Shown in pieces: positions 34,442 through 47,077 of a DNA stretch of 64,000 nucleotides. Position numbers and translations under genes: made by a program. The stretch is from the NCBI GenBank assembly GCA_947044365.1, contig OX345646.1:2689327-2753326 (forward strand). The letters are read 5' to 3'. How positions within the stretch are numbered: the stretch's first letter is position 1; every line of letters starts with the position of its first letter. This stretch comes from Petrosia ficiformis. Taxonomy: Eukaryota > Porifera > Demospongiae > Haplosclerida > Petrosiidae. The notes beneath the pieces are model-generated. The model did no database searches. It was not told where the DNA came from and worked only from the letters and a program-made list of their open reading frames with translations.

Positions 34442-37400
34442 TTATTTCGGTCTCCAGCCAATATCACTTAAACCTTGAAAAGATCGTTTTAGAGATTGAG
34501 GATCAGACCACTCACTATTCATGTATGAATCCTCATCATCCACTTCCAGTTTCTATATACAAAAAAGAATCCCAAAGTAACATTATTAGAGGTTGTCATA
34601 AATCCTATCTTAATTAAATACTGTCTACAACAATTTAAACTTCCACATTGAAAAACTTACCTGATGTGAAGTATTATTTTTAGAACCATACAAATTTTCC
34701 TCATGTGACTTTATCTGATTGTGATAATAATTGACAGATCCATGGGATGGGGTCTTGTTATTAATAATACTTTTAACCACACCTTTTACATTAAGGCCTA
34801 CCTATGGTCCACAATGAACAAAGATCATGTCAATCTTGTTGACTGACTTTCAAAAAAATATAAATTACAACAAGGTCATTGATAAATTTGGGTAATTAAA
34901 TATTTAAATGACACCCCTCATGAAATTAATTAGCTCAAACATTTGTCGATGGACCACTTTAACCCCCACCTACATGTTATTCTTCTGGATCTGCCACTGT
35001 GTGACATCAATCAATTGTAAACAACTGATTTGTTGTTGATAAGAACAGTAAATGAGGCAGAATGTATGAAGCCTTGTACAATAATCGATGTGCCAACAAC
35101 TAAAATTATAATTATTGTGAATTTTAGTCTTATTTTCCATTTACTATCATGATGTGAAGGTGAGACAAGGAAGGCAGGCAGTCAGTACATAAGTAGTACA
35201 ATTATCCTTAAAAGACCACTGTGTTATGTATTTTTAACACTTGGTATTGCAACATGACACCATCTTTTCTTGCATGATTACAAGTGTTGAATCAAGTACC
35301 ATTACAAATGTTATACAATACTATGAAATGGTTCATTACTTGTGGATAAGCGATTTAAACATGTTGCAGGTAAGGCCAGTATATATGTAACAGTTTGATG
35401 TCTCCTTCATGTATTCATGTATATAAGAAACACATTGACTCAGTTTATGCTTCATTAACTGTAAAAAGACTTGTAAACATTTACATATTCTGTAATATAC
35501 ATCGCTTTATACTTATGATTGTCTACACAAATTACAAGTAATTTTCACCTTAAGAGTTTCTTGTTTGTGGTAAGCATATTGCATCATCTTTTTCTTTTCC
35601 TCTTCTGAAAACACAGGTTCTCTAGACGGAGCACCTAGACCCCTCTATAAGAAAAACAAAATTACCTACCATAACATTAGTGTTGTTTTAGTTTGACAAA
35701 AAAAGACTACTTTTAGTTACAGTTATAGTATGGTTGGTTTTATAGTATGGTGGGTTTTAGTTTTAGTTTAACTAACTAAAAGTGCCCATAATTGGCCAAT
35801 TTTCATTTTAGTTAGTTATACACTTCAGTTATTACAGTAGACTTGTAATTTAGTTGTAATTTAGTTAACTAAAAGTCAAAATGCCTTACTTAAAGAAGTT
35901 TTAGCTTTAGTTGTAGTTAACTAAAACAACATTATATCACATACTTAAGTAGGAAAGGCATCACATGTTATCAGTTTAGTCTAGTGTTGTTATATCAATG
36001 CAACAAAGACTGAAAGCTAAACAAGGCTAATGGTTTAAAGACTGAAAGCTAAACAAGACTAATGGTTGAGTAGTTAACTAACAAAAGCTGCCTGTAACTA
36101 AAACATTTTTGTGATGTCAAAACTGAAAGCAATATGTGATTGACAAAAAACTAACTAAATTTCTAAGCTAAAACAATAATAATTATTTCCATAAACTTCA
36201 CTGTACATAAGTATACATAGATATACACGTAAGAATACAGCGTACTATGTGTGTCTTATGAATAATAATTAAAGTAATTTATAATGTAGCACAAATTTTG
36301 ATATTTTAGGAGAAAAATTTGCAAATACACTTTTTGGGATTAAAAATATTAAAAATATCAGAAAGGTTTTAGCAAAAGCCTCTTGTTATTTTTTTTTTCT
36401 TGTGTAATTTGAAGTCTGCCAGTAGTAGGCATGCGGGCTGGAATAATTTTAGGAATAATAGTTGTATACAATTATGGGATAAAACTGAGAATAATCGGTA
36501 GTGCATGAGATAAACGTGGCATTTACCTCTTATTCAGAAGATCAGGCAGTTAAAAGCAGTAGTTGCTATCTTTCAAGTTTAGATGATGAAGCAGACAGTC
36601 AAGAACAAACTACTCTCTTGATTCTTGACAAATTAGAGTCACCTACACTATCACATTTACACAGAAAAAGGAAAACTAAGTCAAATCCCCCTCAAAGTAA
36701 AAAAGGAGTTTGGGTTTGTCTTCCTTGGATCCAAAGAGTATCACCTCTAGTCAGAGAGTAATAGAATATCCCAAAGAACCATTCAAAGTATCTAACCATA
36801 AGCTATTTTGCTACGTAGAGAAGAGTTAAATCTCAAAAGAATATAACTATTGGTAATCATGTAAGATCTAAAAAAACATGAACAAGGAAAGATGAAGTTG
36901 CAGGCTAAGGAATGTTGAAAACAAGAAATAGCTGATGCTGTGGTATGGTACAATGAGAAAAATCATAGCTGTGTGGAAACATTTCCTAAAAATGTATAAG
37001 TATATTGTATTAAAGTATCTTCTTGTTTCCTTTGTGCCGGGGTGCCCCTCAGTAAAATAGACTGTTTTAGAGGCTTACTAGAAGAATCAGGGTATCGTTT
37101 GATGGACAGGTGGCATTTGTTTAACATTATTTCATACTGGCCGAGGAAGTGGAACGTCTGAAGCAGGAGATGGCTCACAGAGACCTTACTGTCGCTTTTG
37201 ATGGCACAACACGGCTTTGTGAAGGAGTGGTTGTAGTTGTGTGCATGGTTGGTGATGACTGGTATATAAAGAAACGTTTAGTTCGGATAAAACTATCGTA
37301 AAGTCCCTATGTGGAGACGAGCTAGCAAGAAAGATAACTAACATTCTTTCAATATCATACAGTATACGTCCTTCGAATCTCATTGCTGTAGTAAGAGATG

Positions 37401-39967
37401 GTGCTTCTGTGAATGGTTCAGCTACACGTAGAGTCAAAGTTGTGTACCCAGAACTGGTAGACATTACATGCTTTTCACAAATGTTGAATCGTGTCGGTGA
37501 ACACTTCATTACATCCAACCTTTCAGAGTTTACGACATCATGAATTTCCTTATTTTCTCATAGCTCAAAGACCAAGCTACAGTGGAGAACACAGACTGGT
37601 AAAGCTATGGCTAGTTACTCTTCCACTAGATGGTGGAGTAAATGGGAAGTTCAAATGTAAATATTTAATTATTTTGGAGCTATAGAAGGTTCCTTCGCAA
37701 CAATACAGACCTGGGTCCCGCTACAAGATCCAAGCTTCTCCATTTCTTCGATGATGTCCAAAACAGAGTTTTCCTTCAGCTTGAAAGGAGATGGGGCTTT
37801 GGCATTGAAAGCTCGCTTGTTTTCACCTACTCAAATTCAGATGCTGCTTCGTTCCAACAAGAGTTAGAAGGCTTGTCTTTTTTGAAGTTAGCAGAGCTGA
37901 CTCAGTTAATTGCAGAGTTACCTACATGTGTATGTACTTAGTTACCTATCTCCATTAGAATGGTGGAAAAGTAATTCCAAAGTATTGCCGAGTTGGTCCA
38001 GTGTAGCAAGAAAAATAGTGCTTCTTCAACCATCTAGTGGATCTGTTGAATGTGTATTTTCATTGCTTATCTAGACCTTCAATGAACAAGCAGATAATTC
38101 TCTTCAGGATAATGTCAATTATGTTACAATACAATAATTGTTAAGTCAAAGTATTGAAGAATACGTTTGAAAGAATAATAAGTTTAATTAAAAGAATAAT
38201 TTTAAATTTTTAAGGATTAATATCAAGATTTACAGGAATAATCTCCTCATAGCTAGCCAGTAGCTCATTTGAGCTGCAATGTTTGCAGTTTTCCCAAATT
38301 TTTGTGAACAGATAGACACACACACACACAGAAAGACACATAATATGATTACCATACCCTTCTTCCTATGTTTTGTGACAAGGGTAATATAAATGTATGT
38401 GATTAACAGTGGTACCAGTTATGCTTCAGTACACCAAAATTAGGATTTTGTACATGTATTTTTAAACACATGAAATATATATATATATATAATCATTTAC
38501 CTTTTGTAATTTTGCAATAATTTTTGTCTTCTCGTTATTTCCAATATACTCCCTTAGCTTCTTGTCTCTCATCATTTCTTTTCCAGCCCACCATAATTGT
38601 GAAGTAGACTCCTCAAGAACAGATAGAGATGCCTAAATATTACTTTATGTCATCTCTTCTCTATAATAATCATTAAATGTATCATACTGAATTTGTGCCA
38701 TTAAGAAAATAGCTTTTTTCTTTCATTTACTCTTAATTACAAATTATCTGTTGTGTTAAGGTGTCCAACCAGTACTCTATATCAGTTTGGTACATGTAGG
38801 GTACAGTTAAAATCCTCAGCTTTGCCTAATGTTAATGTGTAATGTTAACATATCATGCTTATGAAAATTGACCATTTGGAGGAATCCATTATTAATTATA
38901 AAATTTGTAATTGCTAAATACATTACTACTTCGTGAGACTATTCATATTATATGAACCATTTATTAGGTGATAAAGGGCTATCATATCATAGGTCATTGA
39001 AACTGTAAATCTTGAGTGACCATGCAATATATATTATGGGGGAAAGTGTTTGAATCAAGTTAGAAAAAAAGTTTCGAAAGCTAGGATATCTGGGTTGTTG
39101 CAGTGTAATTGTAAATTTACGTACATTCGTAACAAGATATATATAAATTACAGTTATAATGTAATAAATTACAACATTTGTTACAACATGATATATTTAC
39201 TTTCTATTACTATGATCAAATAAAATCAAGTTCACTCATTGCCATAAAGACTTTAAAAAGAAGTAATATTACTCAAAGATATTTGGCAGTACACAGTGAC
39301 TACACTACACACAGTATTACTGAAATAATCACACATACACGTAATAATTACAAATATAATGTACCTGTAATTTCTATACTAAAATCAACTACTAATTGTC
39401 AGTCAATATGTCATGATATTCCTATATTAAAATAATTTTTATGACCTGTTGGGTCATCCGGAGTTGGACTACACGTATTATATGCTTGTCATTCTGGGAG
39501 TTGTGGGAGCTCAGTCAATTAATGGGCAGAATGCATAAATTGACACACACACACACACACACTTATGCTACAGTACACAATTGTCTACAGATGGAAAATA
39601 AATATTTATTAGTTTTCAGTTGAGATAATCAGCAATGATTAATTAGATAACATAGTAATCACAGGGATCTTTTTTTTTGCATTCGTCCCTGCTTACCTGT
39701 GTTCCACTGAGATCTTCAGTACCTTCAAATTCCAGTCTAATTGGGTCATATGGAGGTAGATTCATAGGATATACAATTGTTACTGCACCACGAAGTTTAT
39801 CTAACGCATCTCCTATAATGTCTTCTGTCATACATACATCAGCTACCACCTGATTCTGGAAAATACATGTACATGTATACGTACAATATTACAATAATGA
39901 TACAAGTATATGTACATACATGTACAGGCAACTCATTTTTTCATTTTTCATTTGCCTCAGGTGTCTG

Positions 39968-39998
<31 letters not shown>

Positions 39999-42900
39999 CT
40001 CATCTCAGTATTATCATGTAAAAAAAGTATCCCTATGATTACTTACAGTGGCTATCACTCATTACTGACATCACTAGTGTTCCTATCTTTCTGTGTACAC
40101 TGAATACTAGATCCTTAATGGAACTAAAGTTACAGTTTTTCAATGTTTCCAATCCAAATCCTTACTGATGACTTCATCATGTCTGAAACTCAATAGCCTA
40201 GCTATCATCCCTATTTTTTTTTTTTTTACTTTTTAAAGATTCTTGCATCATTATTTTTTAATAATTTCTCTTAAGTACAGCATCTATTTGTTGCAGTTTT
40301 TAAAAACCTGCTTTCTTCCTAGCAGTTTCTAACTTCCTATATAGTCTGTAGTTCAAGCTAGCATTCTTTATGCACCACATCCACATATATGACACAAGAA
40401 TATATAATTATGTATTATATACAGTTCGAACCAATCAGAAAGCAATCATAGGGATGGGGCTATGGGCCATAATAAAATTATATGTTGGGATGTCAATTGT
40501 CAAAACCAAAATGTATGCGAACAAGTACTTTGAATTAAACAAAACACTTCATACAACATTACATACATATGTATATAATTATACTTATAGCAAAACAAAT
40601 GAATATAGGAAAGTCAAGATACATGTACATGTAACAAGGAATGGTATCACATGAAAAGGTCACAGTGTTAAAAACAGATTACTTTATATTTTCAACTGTG
40701 CTATTGCAACTCACAGAAACCTGAGATCTATATTCTTGTACACTGTACAATGTTTCAGCTAATTTCACAAACCGGAAGACAGTGTTTAACAAACAAGGGC
40801 TACTCAACATAATTCATTGTACAGACTTGATATTTGTAACACTTTCATCCAAGAGGCATATGGCAAATTATCTTTGAAATGGGATCATGTAAATTAGAAT
40901 ATGTTGTAACAAAATTATAATGAATCATGTATCAACAAAGTCCCTAGGACAGGTGCTAAACAGAAAAAAGCTAGAGAAAGATGTGAATGAATGAAAGAGG
41001 ATTGAGATTGAGAGAGACAGACAGATTGAAGACAGAGAGTGAGAGATATGACTAATAAGGAAGAAGAGGATAGATGAAAGCTTTGGAAGGGATCACCATA
41101 ATATACTTGTGTATACTGAATACTCACAGACATGTGTAAATTTACATTGTAGATGAGCATGTCCCAAGTTTACAAGTGTTTCCTTTTCACATAGACAACA
41201 TTATTACATGTACATGTATTATATATAATTCTATATGTACATGAACCATCACACAATACCTTAGATACTGCACTCTTTGCTTCACTAATGGTTCTTTGAA
41301 GAACTTCCTTCATTTTCTCATTAGGAGCTATTGAAATATATATCACATATTGATTATAATCATTATAGTACACTACGTTTGCAAGTTATATTAAACACAT
41401 CTTTCTTATTATTTGAGCTAAGAATGACCTTCGATTACAACTATTAGTTTAAACTTCAATTTCAATACATGTACATGTGTACAAGATGAAGAGTTGGCTG
41501 TAATATACAATGTGTAATGTTTACTAGTGGGTACATGTTATGATGTATACAAACTGTTACCACATGCTGGCATTTACAGAAAAACATTATAATTATAAAC
41601 AAACGTCACACACATAAATCAACCATCATTGTGGATTATTCCTCCTTTAAGCTATAAGATTTATTTTTATTTATTTTTCAAGTGTTTTGACCAAATGTGG
41701 CTTAACGAGGAAACTAGAATAGCACAAGTTGCTAATATTAACCAGCTCCCCGGGACCGACGGCTTTACACCTCCTCCGAAGGATGCGGTGATAAACACCT
41801 CCTTATTTTTGAGGGTAGAGCTGAGTACACTCATAGGTGAGAAAAAGCCTGACCCTAGTGGGGCTTGAACCTTTAACCAGCAGGCCACTAGAACCAGCAG
41901 GCCACTAGAACCCCCTGAAAGACATTATGTAAATAATCCCTTAGGCTAAGCCTTCAGGATTATTAACATGGTTTCATGTATTTGAGATACATGTAAACTC
42001 TGCCCAGGCAAGTTGTACATGTAACTACTGTAATACATAACCATCTTGATCAATGAATGCAGTACATATAAAATGTATAAATTTGATGTTGTGTAAATGG
42101 GGTGTGGAAACATTGAGCCAATATTTTATATTTCAGATATTTTGACCTATTTTTACCGCTCTTGTCCTGCCCCCATATACCTTGTATACAGTTTAATAAC
42201 TTACGTTTCATTTTACTGGACATTTACTAGATTTATTGAAAAAATATCTTGTATGAATGGCTGTTTACATACCACTGGTTACCAGTACTTACCACTTGTG
42301 AGATGGGCTAATCTTACTTAATTACAGTCCTTCATATTCACCTACACATATATTGTAGATCACAAAAGCTCATCACTTACATGTACAGCATTTAATACAG
42401 AGGAGGGGTGGCGGTCTAGCATCCTCTTTTGAACCACCCCACGTTTAATACAATAAGGCAAATGTTAAAAACATTGTGGTTTTTGAATGTGATGAATATT
42501 TATACCTCTGGAACTTTTTTTTAAATAATAAAAAAACATTTTCAATAAAAATGAAAGAAGATGTAGGGATGTCAAAACCCAAAAAGCATGCAAACAAGGT
42601 TGGGAAGCTAACATAGGACCCAAAATCACTTGCATATAACCCTACATAAGTACTTACACTGCTATAAAACAAAATACAAAGAGCTTTACTTATGTAGGGT
42701 TATATGGAAGTGATTTTAGGTCCTATGTTAGCTTCCCAACCTTGTTTGCATGCTTTTTGGGTTTTGACATCGCTACATCTTCTTTCATTTTTATTGAAAA
42801 TGTTTTTTTATTATTCTTGTTTCCATTGTTTTTTTTTCTGTGGTGTGAATATTTTTTAGTAGATTGCAGAAATACTATATATCATTATAAAATCATACAA

Positions 42901-45851
42901 TCATAAAATTTGTTCATCAATGAAAGTCAGTCTTTTGTATTTATGTATTGATTATCATTCTCTTTCATTTACAGATGATGTATATTCTCTATTTCACTTA
43001 CAGCACTGTCTCCCGCCATCAAGTAGTGTCCAGTCACTGTGTCAACCGTTCAGTATTCCAATGCTTGTCATAGTATACAATATTATTATACAATTATTAT
43101 ATTCATTATTATAAAAATGTATTTGCTCACAAATGTTATCACTATGCTTATGCAACAAGCACTTTCATCTTTTCCGCTTCCATGTTCCGAGTACACAAAT
43201 GCGCATGCGTAATTAAATTCCTCTTGTGAAGATGGCGTCCAATTCGAGATTAAATCTTTGTAGTCGTTGAGACTGTCTTCTTTCATAGTATGTGAAGATA
43301 TCATCTCGATACCTGTAGACCGGAATTTTACTACAAATGTGACTGGAATGGTGCTAGAATCATTGTGATATTTCAACAAACAAAAAAAATGATTTGTCTG
43401 AAAAAAAATAAAAATAAAAATATTAATTTATGAAGAGTTTGCCAGTTTTGCCACTTGCCGGTTCTCTACCATAACGACAGCTTTTGGCCATCTAGAAAAT
43501 GTAGGTAGTCATAAAAACACTAGATATGATCAGGTATGTGTGTATTAAAACCTATCTGTATATATTACCAGAGATTTCAGGTCATCACTTGCAATTGAAA
43601 TGTATGGGCGGCCATTTTTTTTCCGTGCCATCCCTACATAGAGAGTACTACCGTACTCTCTGATTAGCTACATCAGCTACAGGCCCTAGAAGCCACCAGA
43701 AGCAACCTCAGAGATAATGATAATTCGCCTTCACAAAATCTTCTGCTGTTATTCCCCCTCCCTCCAGATAAAATTTTCTGTACGACACCCTGACTTTGAT
43801 AAGCAAAATTTTATTATTATCATTCCCATTCTTTTTCCGTATGCACTTCAATGCTTTGTTATTGAGTTAAACCAGTTGTAGTACATGTACATACAATGTA
43901 CATGTATGTAAATAGTCAACCTAATTTTGAGAACTGTGAATGTGAACGGTTTAATTAATGATTATAAACAAGGCAAATAATTGTGTACCTTCACTACCTT
44001 TGTTTGAGACTATTGTATGCAGGAATGCAATAGTTACATGTACGTTATGGTTGTATCACATTTAGATGAGGAAGATGTAAACAGGTACATGTATGAGAGA
44101 TTTAGAAACAAAGGAAAACTGAAAAATCAGGAATTCAACTAAGAATTCAACCCACAACCTTCTGATATCTAGTCAGACACTGTTAACTGTATCATCTGAG
44201 CCACCAGACTCCTTGATCGTAGAGAAATGTAGGATTGCACTAATCCCTAAGCTAGCTTTAAACCTAGCTATGTTTACTCTATCAAAAGTAGTTAGAGTCC
44301 TGACATTTCCGTTTATATTCTCACATCTGTATATCATAATAAGCCCTCACATAGGCCTAATGCAATAATTATTTCTTACGCTTAAGACTTTGTTCTCTTA
44401 GATAATGCTGGTGAGATGATACTCACGATCTGATCGGATAGGCTGAGTGTGTGAGGACTCGATAAATCTGTTTTATGCAAATTCCAATATTCTTCTTGTT
44501 TCATGTGAGGCTCTTCTGCATTCTGTATACTTCTAGTATTAGTTATAAAAGTGAGTTTGGTCCATTCCTTTCATGCTATAATGCACTGCCAGAAATATTC
44601 TATCACAATTGCAACCCCATTAATAAAACTCTATTACTGATGACATTGTGACTATTAAACTTACCTTGACCATTTCTTCTTCCTACTGGGTCTGGATTCT
44701 CAACAAATCCTCCACTTGGTATGATTTTGTCAGCATACTCATCCACAAGCTTGAGATCTCTCACCTGCTCTTCTGTCATCCCTTGCATGTTAGGAGGCAA
44801 GAGAATTCCATGATTAGATAAAAGTTCAATCTCTGAGAAGACAAAGAATATACCTAAATGTCAGTAAGCACCAGATGTCACCATCACTGTGTGCATTATC
44901 ATTACTTAAAAAAGACCCAAAAGTGCACATGTACATGCACATAGTTATGTCAGCTGGAATGCAGTTTCAGCTGAAGTGTTCTTCATGAAATTGTCATTAT
45001 AACTTCTTTTAAATTAAATGTACATGTATGTTGATTAAAATACTTACATGTACCCAGTACCTACTATATTACCTACATGTAACTAAAGACACAATCACAT
45101 AAGAAATGTGATAGTATTCATAACTTCTTATGTCTTGGGTATAACTTAAGATATTTAAAACAGAACATTAAAATCAGCATTTCTTTCTTGGCTGTGTTTA
45201 CTGCCCAGCCATGGAACTTTTTTGCTCTTGGAGCCATGTTAGTAATGCTTGGATAATGGGTTTTCATCAAAAAAGTCAATAACACCATCACTGAGGTAGG
45301 TGCACTACTATGTCTGAATTGAGTGGACAATAGGATCGACAAATGTGACCTCAAGAATTAACAATCATGTGACCACTTGCCAAAAGTGTAGTTCCATTGC
45401 CTATACAGTAAATCTCTTTTCATAAACCTACAAGTACACCTTTTGCCAAAACTCAATATTTTACAAGACTGCAAGCTGCATTGAGGAGATTGCCCTATCT
45501 AGCCTGAAAATCCCATATTCATGAACATTGGGCTTAAAAATTAGGTAATGTTTCAATACATAGCTAGTTTAACAGAAATGGATTTGACATGAGCTCAATT
45601 ACTACCACCAGATGAACTAAAGTATTACATTGCCACTTGAAAGTCAATTTGGAGAAAATCGCCTATTTATTTTAAGATTCGAAAAGTATAAATCAGCTCC
45701 ACCCTTTCAAACCTTGACAGAGTCTTTCCACCTTTAGTCTACCATTATAAAGTCTCACCAATTCCTTTATCAACTGATCTAGTGAAGTGTCTACTGTTGT
45801 TTCGAAAAGAAATTGACTTTCATCCCCCTTTTTGATATGTAATTTCACCAT
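34442..45851 (-). CDS. CFAP298: Cilia- and flagella-associated protein 298, 8 exons, 337 aa
   Basis: CFAP298 (C21orf59/Kurly) is a cytoplasmic factor needed for outer dynein arm assembly and cilia motility and polarity. Exons in transcript order: 45851-45713, 44832-44665, 41327-41260, 39855-39697, 38632-38501, 35644-35549, 34801-34661, 34552-34442, totalling 338 codons with stop. Seen: MVKLHIKKGDESQFLF, YNGRLKVERLC, LLPPNMQGMTEEQVRDLKL, GRRNGQAPNEKMKEVL, LRGAVTIVYPMNLPPYDPIR, EDLSGTQ, SQLWWAGKEM, NEKTKIIAKLQKRGLGAP and the C-terminal LKRSFQGLSDIGWRP. MVKLH is taken as start because the family begins there, although the frame stays open upstream with an earlier Met. Exon 34801-34661 (47 codons) has no counterpart in the human protein as I recall it. 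Starts 121 bp from the divergent hnRNP M-like gene. Confidence 0.96.
34661..34801 (-). other. CFAP298: Extra in-frame 47-codon exon of CFAP298
   Basis: Bounded by AG (acceptor) and GTAAGT (donor), phase 0 on both sides, no stop. It encodes a polar, Asn/Ser/His-rich insert (VGLNVKGVVKSIINNK and onward) between QETLK and KLEVDDEDSY. Joining the neighbours directly gives QETLKKLEVDDEDSYMNSEW, which aligns without a gap with the C-terminus of other CFAP298 proteins. The exon could therefore be lineage-specific, alternatively used, or a recently exonised intron piece. Confidence 0.7.
35681..35931. mobile_element. 251-bp MITE-like element built from TTTAGTTA motifs
   Basis: Ends TGTTGTTTTAGTT and AACTAAAACAACA are perfect 13-bp inverted repeats; the interior is many variants of TTAGTTAACTAAAA. 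It lies 36 bp upstream of CFAP298 exon 35644-35549, so its right-hand part is close to that exon's branch-point region. Confidence 0.75.
36000..36066. repeat. Two-copy tandem repeat, about 31-bp unit
   Basis: GACTGAAAGCTAAACAAG(G/A)CTAATGGTT occurs twice in a row. Confidence 0.85.
36500..38160 (+). mobile_element. Decayed hAT-superfamily transposase
   Basis: A plus-strand fossil inside a CFAP298 intron, antisense to the host gene. Recognisable pieces in order: FDGTTRLCEGVVVVVCMVGD (about 37197), AVVRDGASVNGSATRRVKV and VYPELVDITCFS (about 37388-37470), STRWWSKWE (about 37620) and, near the C-terminus, LEWWKSNSKVLPSWSSVARK...SSGSVECVFSLL with FNEQADNSLQDNVN (about 37955-38125). The last block matches the hAT dimerisation region. 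Frameshifts and stops separate these pieces, for example near 37285, 37545 and 38075. An 86-codon frame at 36501-36761 may be its N-terminal part. Not functional. Confidence 0.8.
39541..39562. repeat. (CA)n microsatellite
   Basis: A run of ACACAC dinucleotides. Confidence 0.95.
39968..40000. repeat. (CTTT)n microsatellite
   Basis: A tetranucleotide run of TTTC units. Confidence 0.95.
41740..41916 (-). repeat. tRNA-derived SINE copy, rearranged head
   Basis: On the minus strand TTCTAGTGGCCTGCTGG is present twice in tandem, followed by GTTCAAGCCCCACTAGGGTC and the same tail as the 30195 copy (ACTCAGCTCTACCC). The middle of the tRNA-like head is lost. The far end CCGGGGAGCTGGTT is shared with the copy at 52023-52172. 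Confidence 0.75.
42524..43665. repeat. Copy B of the 1-kb dispersed element, headed by a long inverted repeat
   Basis: Left part 42524-42815 is a hairpin with arms of about 130 bp, nearly identical in reverse complement (AACATTTTCAATAAAAATG ... CATTTTTATTGAAAATGTT) around a centre near 42670. The rest is collinear with 23652-24606 to the shared end CCATCCCTACATAGAGAGTA. A minus-strand frame at 43086-43379 (97 codons, with SLNDYKDLISNWTPSSQEEF) is the better kept version of the ORF piece broken in copy A and may be the first exon of the parent transposon. Lies in the CFAP298 intron between exons 2 and 3. Confidence 0.85.
44140..44222 (-). repeat. Possible tRNA-derived SINE head or tRNA fossil
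   Basis: On the minus strand an A-box-like TGGCTCAGATGATA and a B-box-like GGTTGAATTC lie about 35 bases apart, with a TCTGA/TCAGA stem between them. The T-arm does not pair well, so this is not a working tRNA gene. Confidence 0.45.
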
Positions 45852-45972
45852 CTTTATCGTAGAGCAGGAGCACTGGAGCAGATTAATTGGCGGCAAAACC
45901 GCGCCTTCACATTTATACATAGGTACGTAATAACTAGGATCAAGGTGTGGTTAAACCGGTTAAACTCAGAAA
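45852..45972. promoter_or_regulatory. Bidirectional promoter region between CFAP298 and the hnRNP M-like gene
   Basis: Only 121 bp separate the two divergent start codons. The stretch is richer in GC than its surroundings, with GGCGGCAAAACCGCG and a GGTTAAACCGGTTAAAC motif of near-palindromic halves. No TATA box is obvious. It must contain both 5' UTRs and core promoters unless upstream non-coding exons exist. Confidence 0.6.
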
Positions 45973-47028
45973 ATGGCACGTTTTGAGAGCGAGAGAGACC
46001 CTGAGGATATACAGGAGAAATTGTCCCTTTCAGTTCCTGAAAGTAGCAATGGAGATGGTAGTTCTTTACCTTTTGGTGAGGACTACGAACAGCGAGATAC
46101 TTCACGTGGAGAGAAAAGTGGAAGAGACTCTCAGCGGTACAAACCTTATTCCAAATCTCCTCCTCCTCCTCCTCCTCCTCCGCCACCTCCTAACAAATCT
46201 ACAGTGATAGAAGAGGAAAAGGTTATGAAAAGTGCTCCAGGTCATAAAGTTTTTGTAGCTAATCTTGCTTTCTCAACCACAGAGAAAATACTAGAAGATT
46301 ACATGGCAAGAGGTGAGTCTTGAACAGACACATGGGCCAATTACAATGCAATGTATTACCATTACCTTAAGAGTCAGTATATTACTAATATCTCCTAAGT
46401 CAGTGTAGTATATTACCTTAACAAGATATATTGTGAAAAAAATGCAGTCTAAGTGCACAGAAACTGAATTACTCCTTCAAGGTTCCAAATGATGACTTTT
46501 TCCTGTCTGAAATTCGACAACTTATTACATTTATATGTACTTGTAATGCTATAAGTCTTTTTAGTGAGAATTCGTCATGTTTGAAAGCAAAGATTTGTTG
46601 TATTATACAACTATACATTTGAACAAATCTTGTATGTATCTTAGTCAATGCCATGAGGTTCTGAAATGTACATGTGCAGTTTGTCTCATATTTGTATATT
46701 GTGTATACATGTGTATATCTTATTCTATAGCTGGTTCTGTAGTGAACTGTATTGTGTTTAAGAACCCCAATGGATCATCAAAGGTTAGAAATAGTATGTA
46801 CATGTACATGTATAAGAAAGTTTAGGCAACTATTCATTCACTGGAATTATCATGTACGCATATACATGTACATAAATAAGCATCATGGATTATAATATTG
46901 TAATGGTGTGTGTCTATACATGTAAATACAGTACTGTAAACCTGGAAATATTAGCGGCCATTAATTTTATTTTTTTAAGTAATAAAACTTTTTAATTAAT
47001 TTAATTCTTAGAGCACTTACATGTATGT

Positions 47029-47077
<49 letters not shown>

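Noticed and set aside
44140..44222. tRNA gene on the minus strand
   Set aside because: The T-arm does not pair and the acceptor stem is absent; kept only as a SINE/tRNA fossil.
45947..46207. Overlapping 86-codon plus-strand frame starting MVKPVKLRKWHV
   Set aside because: Alternative frame of the first exon of the hnRNP M-like gene; the other frame carries the RRM.
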